This document shows positions 1-5,746 of a DNA stretch of 5,746 bases, piece after piece. Made by a program: the position numbers and the translations under genes. How positions within the stretch are numbered: the stretch's first letter is position 1; every line of letters begins with the position of its first letter. Below the pieces are notes generated by a model. The model did not search any database. It had not been told where the DNA came from and saw nothing but the letters and a program-made list of their open reading frames with translations. This DNA is from UBA668 sp049424465 (lineage in GTDB: Bacteria; Actinomycetota; Acidimicrobiia; Acidimicrobiales; Ilumatobacteraceae): the NCBI GenBank assembly GCA_049424465.1, contig JBMSSR010000178.1, positions 1 through 5,746 on the forward strand, given 5' to 3'.

Positions 1-341
<341 letters not shown>

Positions 342-348
342 GGCGGCG

Positions 349-354
349 AGGCTA
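349..354 (-). promoter_or_regulatory. Putative -10 element for a leaderless uvrA transcript
   Basis: TAGCCT on the minus strand fits TANNNT and is followed by 7 nt and then the uvrA ATG. Transcription would start at or within a base or so of the start codon. There is no Shine-Dalgarno sequence in the 34-nt gap and no CGAAC-type LexA site. No convincing -35 is visible, which is common in actinobacterial promoters. As a single hexamer this is weak; it gains weight because three other starts in the window show the same spacing. Confidence 0.4.
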
Positions 355-375
355 GCGAGGCGGCTGTGGACAGGC

Positions 376-2409
376 TCAGCCGGCGTCGCGGAGTTCGCGA
401 CGCAGTTCGTTGACCTCGTCGCGCAGGCGGGCCGCGTACTCGAACTTCAGCTCGGCGGCCGCCTCGTGCATCTCCTCCTCGAGGGTCTGGATGAGCCGCG
501 CCAGTTCCTGCTGGGGCAGGGTCTTGAGCTCGCGCTGGACCTTGTCCCGCTCGCGGTTGCGCCGCTGGCCCTTGCCGGGGACGGGGGCCGACGAGTCGGG
601 GCGCAGCAGCGACAGGATGTCGCCGACCGCCTTGCGGATGGTCTGCGGGTTGATGCCGTGCTCGGCGTTGTGCGCCAGCTGGCGCTCGCGGCGCTGACGG
701 GTGGTGTCGATCGCCCGCTGCATCGACGGGGTGACCTTGTCGGCGTACATGACGACCTGACCGTCGACGTTACGGGCCGCACGGCCGATCATCTGCACGA
801 GCGACGTCTCGCTACGCAGGAACCCCTCCTTGTCGGCATCGAGAATGCACACGAGGCTGACCTCGGGCAGGTCGAGGCCCTCGCGCAACAGGTTGATGCC
901 CACCAGCACATCGAACTCGCCGAGGCGAAGGGCCCGCAGGATCTCGATACGTTGCACGGTGTCGATGTTGCTGTGCAGATAGCGCACGCGCAGGCCCTGC
1001 TCGAGCAGGTACTCGGTGAGGTCCTCGGCCATCTTCTTGGTGAGCGTCGTCACCAGCACGCGGTCACCCTTGGTGAGGCGGTCGTTGACCATCTCGATGA
1101 GGTCGTCGATCTGCCCCTTGGTGGGCCGGACGATGACCTCGGGATCGACGAGACCCGTCGGCCGCACGATCTGCTCGACCACCTGCGCGCTGTGCTCGAT
1201 CTCGTACGCAGCCGGGGTGGCCGACAAGAAGATGCACTGGTGGATGCGCTCGAGCACCTCCTCGAAGCGCAGTGGTCGGTTGTCGGCAGCGCTGGGCAGC
1301 CGGAACCCGTGCTCGATGAGCTCGTCCTTGCGGCGGCGGTCGCCGAGGTACTGGCCGTGCAGCTGCGGCACTGCGACGTGGCTCTCGTCGACGACGAGCA
1401 GGAAGTCGTCGGGGAAGTAGTCGAGCAGCGTGAACGGCGGCTCGCCGGGCTGGCGGCCGTCGATGTGCATCGAGTAGTTCTCGATGCCGTTGCAGTAGCC
1501 GACCTCCTGGATCATCTCGAGGTCGTACTGGGTTCGCATGCGGAGTCGCTGCGCCTCGAGCAGCTTGCCGTTCGCCTCGAAGAGCGCGAGCCGCTGCTGC
1601 AGCTCGGCCTCGATGCCGACGATCGCCTTTCGCATCCGCTCGTCGCCAGCGACGTAGTGGGTGGCCGGGAAGATGAGGATCTCGGCGTGCTCGGTGAGGG
1701 TCTCACCGGTGACCGGGTCGACGACCGTGATGCGTTCGACGGTGTCGCCGAACATCTCGATGCGCACCACTGACTCCTCGTACGAGGGGTGCACCTCGAT
1801 GGTGTCGCCACGGACGCGGAACTTGCCGCGCCCCAGCGCGGCGTCGTTGCGGTCGAACTGCAGGTCGACCAGACGTCGCAGGATGCTGCGCATGTCGTAG
1901 TCGACGCCCGTGTGCAGCTCGAGCAGCTGTCCCCGGTACTCGGCCGGGTCGCCCATGCCGTAGATACAGCTGACGGACGCCACCACGATCGTGTCGCGCC
2001 GGGTGAGCAGTGCGGCGGTCGCCGAGTGCCGCAGCCGGTCGATCTCGTCGTTGATCGACGAGTCCTTCTCGATGTACGTGTCGCTCGAGGCGATGTACGC
2101 CTCGGGCTGGTAGTAGTCGTAGTAGCTGACGAAGTACTCGACGCGGTTGTTGGGGAAGAACTCGCGCATCTCCTGCGCCAGCTGCGCCGCCAACGACTTG
2201 TTCGGCGCGAGGATGAGCGTCGGCCGCTGCACCGCCTCGATCGTCCACGCGATCGTCGCGCTCTTGCCCGAACCGGTGATGCCGAGCAACGTCTGGAAGC
2301 GATCGCCACGCTCGACACCGGCGCTGAGGGCTGCGATGGCCGCAGGTTGGTCGCCGGCAGGCTGGTAGGGCGAGACGACCTCGAAGCGGTGCGTCGCCGT
2401 GGTCGTCAT
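376..2409 (-). CDS. uvrB: UvrB, excinuclease ABC subunit B
   Basis: UvrB (677 residues, normal length) is loaded on damaged DNA by UvrA, verifies the lesion with its beta-hairpin and recruits UvrC for incision. Visible motifs in order: Walker A GITGSGKS (43-50); helicase motif Ia region LAPNKSLAAQLAQEM (67-81); the damage-probing beta-hairpin region YYDYYQPEAY (96-105) followed by SSDTYIEKD; RRDTIVVASVSCIYGMGDP (137-155); YCNGIENYS (305-313); Walker B DESH (341-344); FLSATPA (394-400); RPTGLVDPE (416-424); GINLLREGLDLPEV (504-517); motif VI QMIGRAARN (539-547); and a C-terminal UVR domain at about 634-670 that contacts UvrA and UvrC. The Walker A ends in Ser rather than the frequent Thr, and the hairpin has YIASSD where YVPSSD or YVPQTD is usual; both look tolerated. 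The ATG at 2409 suits the conserved FEVVSPYQPAGDQPAAI start block. A LexA box and a -10 directly precede it. Confidence 0.99.
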   Translation of the reverse strand: MTTTATHRFEVVSPYQPAGDQPAAIAALSAGVERGDRFQTLLGITGSGKSATIAWTIEAVQRPTLILAPNKSLAAQLAQEMREFFPNNRVEYFVSYYDYYQPEAYIASSDTYIEKDSSINDEIDRLRHSATAALLTRRDTIVVASVSCIYGMGDPAEYRGQLLELHTGVDYDMRSILRRLVDLQFDRNDAALGRGKFRVRGDTIEVHPSYEESVVRIEMFGDTVERITVVDPVTGETLTEHAEILIFPATHYVAGDERMRKAIVGIEAELQQRLALFEANGKLLEAQRLRMRTQYDLEMIQEVGYCNGIENYSMHIDGRQPGEPPFTLLDYFPDDFLLVVDESHVAVPQLHGQYLGDRRRKDELIEHGFRLPSAADNRPLRFEEVLERIHQCIFLSATPAAYEIEHSAQVVEQIVRPTGLVDPEVIVRPTKGQIDDLIEMVNDRLTKGDRVLVTTLTKKMAEDLTEYLLEQGLRVRYLHSNIDTVQRIEILRALRLGEFDVLVGINLLREGLDLPEVSLVCILDADKEGFLRSETSLVQMIGRAARNVDGQVVMYADKVTPSMQRAIDTTRQRRERQLAHNAEHGINPQTIRKAVGDILSLLRPDSSAPVPGKGQRRNRERDKVQRELKTLPQQELARLIQTLEEEMHEAAAELKFEYAARLRDEVNELRRELRDAG

Positions 2410-2415
2410 GCGGGC

Positions 2416-2421
2416 ACTCTA
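2416..2421 (-). promoter_or_regulatory. Putative uvrB -10 element (leaderless geometry)
   Basis: TAGAGT on the minus strand matches TANNNT, with 6 nt between it and the uvrB ATG, so the transcript is expected to begin at about the A of the ATG. No Shine-Dalgarno sequence lies between them. The LexA box begins 6 nt upstream of the hexamer and covers about -19 to -32 relative to that start, where bound LexA would block RNA polymerase. No good -35 is visible. Confidence 0.55.
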
Positions 2422-2427
2422 CCGAGC

Positions 2428-2441
2428 CGAACGAGTGTTCG
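2428..2441. promoter_or_regulatory. LexA (SOS) box controlling uvrB
   Basis: The plus strand reads CGAACGAGTGTTCG, a perfect CGAAC-N4-GTTCG inverted repeat. This is the LexA operator core of actinobacteria (mycobacterial TCGAAC-N4-GTTCGA) and is close to the Bacillus DinR consensus. It lies 18 nt upstream of the uvrB start codon and just upstream of the proposed -10, the position expected for repression. uvrB is a classic SOS gene. The outermost bases (c before, t after) do not extend the palindrome to the mycobacterial 16-mer. The inference is that uvrB, and probably downstream uvrA by read-through, is induced by DNA damage after RecA-stimulated LexA self-cleavage. Confidence 0.88.
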
Positions 2442-2506
2442 TGGGGCGCTCGCCCACCCGGGGAGCCCGCCGACGCAACCGACCGACGGTGGCCCGAACG
2501 ACGTGG

Positions 2507-3166
2507 TCAGGCTGGGCGGTCAACCCCGTCGGCGCGGCGACCGACGCCCGCCGTCCCCTGCTCGGCGGACAACTGCGGCAGCGCCTCGACCCATGCCCAC
2601 ACCCGATCGATCTGCGGCGCGAGATCGTCGAGCGAGCCGCTGTTGTCGACCACGATCGTCGCCGAGGCGAGCCGCTGCTCGCGCGACGCCTGGCGGGCGA
2701 TGCGGGCGCGCGCATCGTCGTCGCTGAAGCCACGTCCCTCGACCAGACGCTGCACCTGCACCTCGACGGGCACGTCGACCACGATGATCCCCTGCAGTCC
2801 CTCCCGCGGGTTCTCGGTCAGCAGCGGGACGTCCATGACCACGAGGCGATCGGTCGACGCCTGCTCGAGCACCCGCCGGTTCATCTCGGCGCCGATGGCA
2901 GGGTGCACGATCGAGTTGAGCGCAGCGAGCGCCTCGGGGTCGGAGAACACGATCGCCGCCACTGCGGCACGGTCGAGCGCCCCCTCGGCGTCGATCACCT
3001 GTGCCCCGAACCGCTCGGCCATGCGCGCCAGCACCGCCGAGCCCGGCGCCTGCACGTCACGGGCGACCTGATCGGCGTCGACGACCACGGCACCCCTCGC
3101 CGCGAGCGCCGCACTGACCGTCGACTTTCCTGCCCCGATCCCACCCGTGAGCCCGACGAGTCGCAT
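2507..3166 (-). CDS. coaE: CoaE, dephospho-CoA kinase
   Basis: CoaE catalyses the last step of coenzyme A synthesis, ATP-dependent phosphorylation of the 3'-hydroxyl of dephospho-CoA's ribose. The 219-residue protein is near the usual 200. Visible motifs: P-loop GGIGAGKS (8-15), DAD (30-32) in the acceptor-binding region, HP (88-89) in NSIVHPAI, DVPLLTE (112-118, usually DVPLLFE), the lid segment with Q139, R140, R145, R155 and Q159, and the closing VVDNSGS (172-178), in which Ser-168 replaces the frequent Ala-Asp pair before it. The start ATG at 3166 puts the P-loop at the normal position. The frame stays open upstream to 3898, but that stretch is antisense to the kinase gene and is not coding. 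There is no C-terminal UPF0157-type domain as in mycobacterial CoaE; after about residue 197 only a short Gly/Arg/Asp-rich tail remains. It lies 97 nt upstream of uvrB on the same strand. Confidence 0.96.
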   Translation of the reverse strand: MRLVGLTGGIGAGKSTVSAALAARGAVVVDADQVARDVQAPGSAVLARMAERFGAQVIDAEGALDRAAVAAIVFSDPEALAALNSIVHPAIGAEMNRRVLEQASTDRLVVMDVPLLTENPREGLQGIIVVDVPVEVQVQRLVEGRGFSDDDARARIARQASREQRLASATIVVDNSGSLDDLAPQIDRVWAWVEALPQLSAEQGTAGVGRRADGVDRPA

Positions 3167-3172
3167 CTCGCG

Positions 3173-3178
3173 ACCGTA
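3173..3178 (-). promoter_or_regulatory. Putative coaE -10 element (leaderless geometry)
   Basis: TACGGT on the minus strand fits TANNNT and ends 6 nt before the coaE ATG, the same spacing as at uvrB. The six bases between are CGCGAG, whose GAG abuts the ATG and is too close to act as a Shine-Dalgarno. Transcription beginning at the ATG itself is the simplest reading. No -35 is recognisable. Confidence 0.45.
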
Positions 3179-3243
3179 TCGCCACCGCACCGGTCCGACG
3201 GAATGCCCACACTGGCCGTCGGCCGTCGCGGCGCTGTCTCGGA

Positions 3244-3249
3244 TAGTTT
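3244..3249 (+). promoter_or_regulatory. Putative -10 element of the two-component operon (leaderless geometry)
   Basis: TAGTTT lies in the only AT-rich patch of the intergenic region and is followed by 7 nt and an in-frame GTG at 3257. This supports GTG 3257 as the kinase start and argues against the in-frame ATG at 3203, which would lie upstream of the transcript. No Shine-Dalgarno sequence and no clear -35 is visible. Confidence 0.5.
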
Positions 3250-3256
3250 TCGGGCC

Positions 3257-5083
3257 GTGGCAGACCGAGCACTCGTCGACCGAGCGTTCGTCGCCGACCC
3301 CGTGGCGGACGAGGCGCCCGTCCGCGCCACCGCTGACTCCTCCGCGGCGAACACGGTGGCGCCGGCCGCTCCCGAGGCCGACATCGACGTCGCCATCGAC
3401 ATGGGCGCCGACGTCGAGGAGCGGACGGTCCCGGTCTGGCCCTTCAGGGTCGCGGCCCTCGTCGGTGCGTTCGCCCAGTCGGTGCATCCGATCTCCCACG
3501 GCGAGTGGGAGTTGGCCGTGCTGCTGGCCGCCGGGGCGGTCTACACGCTCGCCTCGCTGAATCTGAGCGTGCCGTTCCGCAACGACGAGCGACTCCGCCT
3601 CTCCCTGCTCGTCGAGCAGTTGTTCGTGGTCCTCGCGGTCGTCATCACCGGCAACTGGGGCTCGCCGCTGGCCCTGATGTTCGTGCCGATCAGCATGTTC
3701 GCCGGGTTCACCGGTGGACGACGGTTCAGCCTCTACGTCAGCGGCGCAGCGGTGCTCGCCGTCAGCGCCCAGCAGGCCGCGTTCGACGGCGTCGGGTCGG
3801 CGCTGCGCGCCGGCGCGCTCTGGGGCGCGGTGCTCGGGCTCATCGCGATCGCGAGCGGGCTCGCCCACCTCGCGTACCTCGACGCCGAGCGCCAGCAACA
3901 GGTGGCACTCGACCGGGTCAGCCAGGTCGCCGAGGCGAACTCGCTGCTGTTCTCGCTACAGCGCGTCGCCCAGTCGCTGCCGACATCGCTCGACCTCGAC
4001 GAGGTACTCGACTCGACCATCGCCCGCCTTCGGACAATGCTGCGCCACGACTCGATCGCGGTCTACGTCATCGACAACGACCAGGCCGACCTCGTCCGGT
4101 CGATCGGCTCGATCCGCGGCGACGGATTCGCGCTCGACAGCCTGCCGATGGGCCTGCGCGCCGCTGTCGACTCGCCACGACCGGTGCGCATCAACGACAT
4201 GGCACTCGGCCGCGGCATCAGCCCGATCGCCCGGTCGGGCCTGTACGTCGCGCTGCGGGCCCGGGGTGCACTGGTCGGACTGGTCGCCGTCGAGTTCAAC
4301 TCGTCCGGCGGCTATCGCGAGCACCAGTCCGAGGTCGTGCACGGCCTCAGCGAGCCGTTCGGCATCGCGATCGACAACGCCCGCATGTTCCGCGGCATCA
4401 GGACGCTCGCCGCCGACGAGGAGCGCTCGCGAATCGCCCGCGACCTGCACGACCACATTGGTTCGTCGCTCGCGCTCATCGGCTTCGAGATCGACCGCGC
4501 CATCTCGCTGACCGACCCCGAGGACGAGGTCGCCCCTGCGCTCCGCGAACTGCGCGGCCACGTGTCCACGGCGGTGAAGGACGTGCGCAACACCCTGTTC
4601 GACTTGCGCACCGAGGTGCAGCGAAACCGCGATCTCGCATCGACTGCAGCAGGCTTCCTCGACCAGGTCGCCCAGCGCAGCGGCCTGCAGACCGAGAGCA
4701 GGTTCTCGATCGGCGATCGACTGCCGCTCGGCGTCGAGCGCGAGGTGTGGCAGATCGTCCGCGAGGCCATCGTCAACGCCGAGCGCCACGCAGGCGGCTC
4801 GAAGATCGAGGTCATCGCCGACGAGACGCCGTTCACGGTCATCATCTCGGTGCTCGACAACGGGGTCGGCATCGATGCCACGTCACCCCGACCCGACAGC
4901 TACGGCCTCATCGGCATGACCGAGCGCGCCGGGCGCCTCGGTGCGACCGTCGCAGCGGTCCCGCGGCCGGGGGGCGGCACCGAGGTCCGCCTCACCGTGC
5001 CGCGGCATGCCGAGGACCCCGATCTCGACCCCGGCGTCGACCCGTTCGACCGTACCGTCACCGAAGGAACCCCCCAGCCATGA
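3257..5083 (+). CDS. Membrane-bound GAF-domain sensor histidine kinase, NarL-type partner (HisKA_3 family)
   Basis: This is the sensor of a two-component pair: it autophosphorylates a histidine and passes the phosphate to the adjacent regulator. From GTG 3257 it has 608 residues. Layout: Ala/Asp-rich, probably disordered N-terminus (1-58); about six hydrophobic segments (61-76, 84-103, 115-132, 136-151, 157-176, 185-207); a helical linker; a GAF domain (about 232-378); a HisKA_3 dimerisation domain with ERSRIARDLHDH (389-400, phospho-acceptor His-398) and FDLR (448-451); and a HATPase_c domain with N-box EAIVNAERHA (Asn-507), G1 box DNGVGID (534-540) and G2 YGLIGMTERAG (549-559), ending in an acidic tail. 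All catalytic motifs are intact. There is no extracytoplasmic sensor domain, and the protein has no cysteine, so the signal is unknown; it may be sensed in the membrane or by GAF. ATG 3203 is an alternative start (626 residues). Open frame before that is antisense to coaE. Confidence 0.93.
   Translation: MADRALVDRAFVADPVADEAPVRATADSSAANTVAPAAPEADIDVAIDMGADVEERTVPVWPFRVAALVGAFAQSVHPISHGEWELAVLLAAGAVYTLASLNLSVPFRNDERLRLSLLVEQLFVVLAVVITGNWGSPLALMFVPISMFAGFTGGRRFSLYVSGAAVLAVSAQQAAFDGVGSALRAGALWGAVLGLIAIASGLAHLAYLDAERQQQVALDRVSQVAEANSLLFSLQRVAQSLPTSLDLDEVLDSTIARLRTMLRHDSIAVYVIDNDQADLVRSIGSIRGDGFALDSLPMGLRAAVDSPRPVRINDMALGRGISPIARSGLYVALRARGALVGLVAVEFNSSGGYREHQSEVVHGLSEPFGIAIDNARMFRGIRTLAADEERSRIARDLHDHIGSSLALIGFEIDRAISLTDPEDEVAPALRELRGHVSTAVKDVRNTLFDLRTEVQRNRDLASTAAGFLDQVAQRSGLQTESRFSIGDRLPLGVEREVWQIVREAIVNAERHAGGSKIEVIADETPFTVIISVLDNGVGIDATSPRPDSYGLIGMTERAGRLGATVAAVPRPGGGTEVRLTVPRHAEDPDLDPGVDPFDRTVTEGTPQP
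5063..5068 (+). promoter_or_regulatory. Ribosome-binding site of the response regulator
   Basis: GAAGGA lies inside the kinase's last codons, with 11 nt to the ATG at 5080. The spacing is slightly long, but AAGGA pairs with the 16S rRNA anti-Shine-Dalgarno. Together with the ATGA overlap it suggests coupled translation. It is the only recognisable Shine-Dalgarno before a gene start in the window. Confidence 0.6.
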
Positions 5084-5706
5084 CCCTCTCCGTGCTCCTC
5101 GTCGACGACCACACCATGCTGCGACAGGGCCTGCGCCGCGCCCTCGAGGGCGAGGGAGTGACGGTGCTGGGCGAGGCCAGCGACGGCGCCGAGGGTGTCA
5201 AGCTCGCGCTGTCCACCCACCCCGACGTCGTGCTGATGGACGTGTCGATGCCCAACCTCGACGGCATTGCAGCCACACGACAGCTCGTCGCTGCCGACGC
5301 ACGGATGCGCGTGGTGATGCTCACGATGCACATCGACCGCGACATCGTCGACCGGGCGTTCAAGGCCGGCGCGGTGGGCTACCTCACCAAGGACTCGTCG
5401 ATGTCCGAGGTCGTCGACGCGATCCGACTGGCTGCCGACGGCAACCGTCCGATGTCACCGGCACTCGCGCAGGCCATGTTGCACGAGGCACACCGCCCGC
5501 CCGAGGGCATCATCTCCGCCCGCGAGGAGGAGGTGCTCCAGCTCGTCGCCGACGGTCTCGGCACCGCAGAGATCGCCGAGCAGCTGTTCATCAGCCAGAA
5601 GACGGTGAAGAACCACCTCGCCTCGATCTACGAGAAGCTCGACGCACGCGACCGCACGCAGGCGGTGCTCACCGCCGTCAGGATGGGCATCGTCAAACTC
5701 GACTGA
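5080..5706 (+). CDS. NarL/FixJ-family response regulator (REC plus LuxR-type HTH)
   Basis: This DNA-binding regulator (208 residues, normal for the family) is activated by phosphorylation from the kinase encoded just upstream. The receiver domain (about 4-118) has the acidic pair Asp-9/Asp-10, phospho-acceptor Asp-54 in VLMDVSMPNLDG, the switch Thr-82 in VVMLTMH and Lys-104 in GYLTKD; all required residues are present. The C-terminal LuxR-type helix-turn-helix (about 144-204) reads SAREEEVLQLVADGLGTAEI, then AEQLFISQKTVKNHLASIYE, the standard scaffold and recognition helices. Its ATG overlaps the kinase stop in ATGA, so the two are almost surely co-expressed at fixed ratio. It resembles regulators such as LiaR, DegU or NarL, but target genes cannot be read from this window. 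It may control its own operon. Family assignment is firm; no specific gene name is justified. Confidence 0.97.
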   Translation: MTLSVLLVDDHTMLRQGLRRALEGEGVTVLGEASDGAEGVKLALSTHPDVVLMDVSMPNLDGIAATRQLVAADARMRVVMLTMHIDRDIVDRAFKAGAVGYLTKDSSMSEVVDAIRLAADGNRPMSPALAQAMLHEAHRPPEGIISAREEEVLQLVADGLGTAEIAEQLFISQKTVKNHLASIYEKLDARDRTQAVLTAVRMGIVKLD

Positions 5707-5746
5707 GCAACCGTTCGAACACCCGGTCCGACAATGACGAAGGGGG
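5707..5746. other. Downstream flank, no recognised gene
   Basis: Forty nt follow the regulator's stop to the window edge. There is an 8-bp perfect palindrome GTTCGAAC (5713-5720), but no stem-loop with a T run, so no intrinsic terminator is visible. The last bases, GAAGGGGG, could be a ribosome-binding site for a gene beyond the edge, and an ATG at 5734 could also open a frame; neither can be decided here. Confidence 0.4.

Larger units (their letters stand above)
3167..3256. promoter_or_regulatory. Divergent promoter region between coaE and the two-component operon
   Basis: These 90 nt separate two divergent start codons. The proposed -10 elements sit at the two ends (3173-3178 minus, 3244-3249 plus), leaving about 65 nt in the middle for both upstream promoter regions. 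That middle part contains an adjacent direct repeat, GGCCGTC at 3214-3220 and again at 3221-3227, covering about -43 to -30 of the kinase promoter. It could be an operator site, but two copies of a GC-rich 7-mer may also arise by chance. No LexA-type site is present. Confidence 0.5.

Noticed and set aside
2441..2457. Inverted repeat GTGGG/CCCAC between coaE and uvrB as a terminator of coaE
   Set aside because: The stem is only 5 bp (7 with a bulge) and no T run follows on the minus strand, so it does not qualify as an intrinsic terminator.
2495..2499. Second LexA site just after coaE
   Set aside because: Only one half-site, CGAAC, is present; the matching GTTCG at the right spacing is missing.
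2399..3202. Upstream extension of the kinase frame to 2399
   Set aside because: It runs antisense through coaE and the uvrB promoter, and its translation is a low-complexity Arg/His/Asp-rich shadow.
3167..3898. Upstream extension of the coaE frame to 3898
   Set aside because: It is antisense to the kinase membrane region and has no recognisable motif. The CoaE P-loop position fits a start at 3166.
3505..5079. Upstream extension of the response-regulator frame
   Set aside because: It is an Arg/Pro-rich shadow within the kinase gene. The regulator begins at ATG 5080 with a normal receiver-domain start.
5716..5729. LexA-like site after the response regulator
   Set aside because: CGAAC-ACCC is followed by GGTCC instead of GTTCG, two mismatches in the second half-site; the gene it might serve is outside the window.
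5711..5730. tRNA T-loop-like GTTCGAAC
   Set aside because: The flanking five bases on either side do not pair on either strand, and no acceptor or anticodon arm can be traced.

Overview
The window is high-GC DNA with closely packed genes and strong codon bias; long open frames antisense to the real genes are shadows of that bias. Protein sequences, the coaE-uvrB-uvrA gene set, the LexA-box type and the -10 motifs all point to an actinobacterium. Acidimicrobiia (Ilumatobacter-like) is my best guess, from general resemblance only. No mobile element, CRISPR array, tRNA or rRNA was seen.

Left part (1-3166) is a minus-strand cluster read right to left: coaE (dephospho-CoA kinase), a 97-nt gap, uvrB (excinuclease subunit B), a 34-nt gap, then the start of uvrA, which is cut by the window's left edge. 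The gap before uvrB holds a perfect CGAAC-N4-GTTCG palindrome, the LexA (SOS) box of actinobacteria and Gram-positive bacteria. It sits just upstream of a -10 element, so uvrB, and by read-through uvrA, is probably damage-inducible. UvrA and UvrB together perform damage recognition in nucleotide excision repair.

Right part (3257-5706) is a plus-strand two-component operon: a membrane-bound histidine kinase (about six membrane segments, GAF, HisKA_3, HATPase) and a NarL/FixJ-type response regulator, overlapping by ATGA. The signal and regulon are unknown. It is divergent from coaE across a 90-nt region. The last 40 nt hold no recognised gene.

The most interesting non-coding signal is that all four starts not coupled to an upstream gene (uvrA, uvrB, coaE, kinase) lack a good Shine-Dalgarno sequence and carry a TANNNT hexamer 6 or 7 nt before the start codon. 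This is the geometry expected of leaderless mRNAs. The one coupled gene, the response regulator, instead has an AAGGA ribosome-binding site. No exotic new system is evident: these are a housekeeping repair/CoA cluster and an orphan-signal two-component system with clear regulatory architecture.
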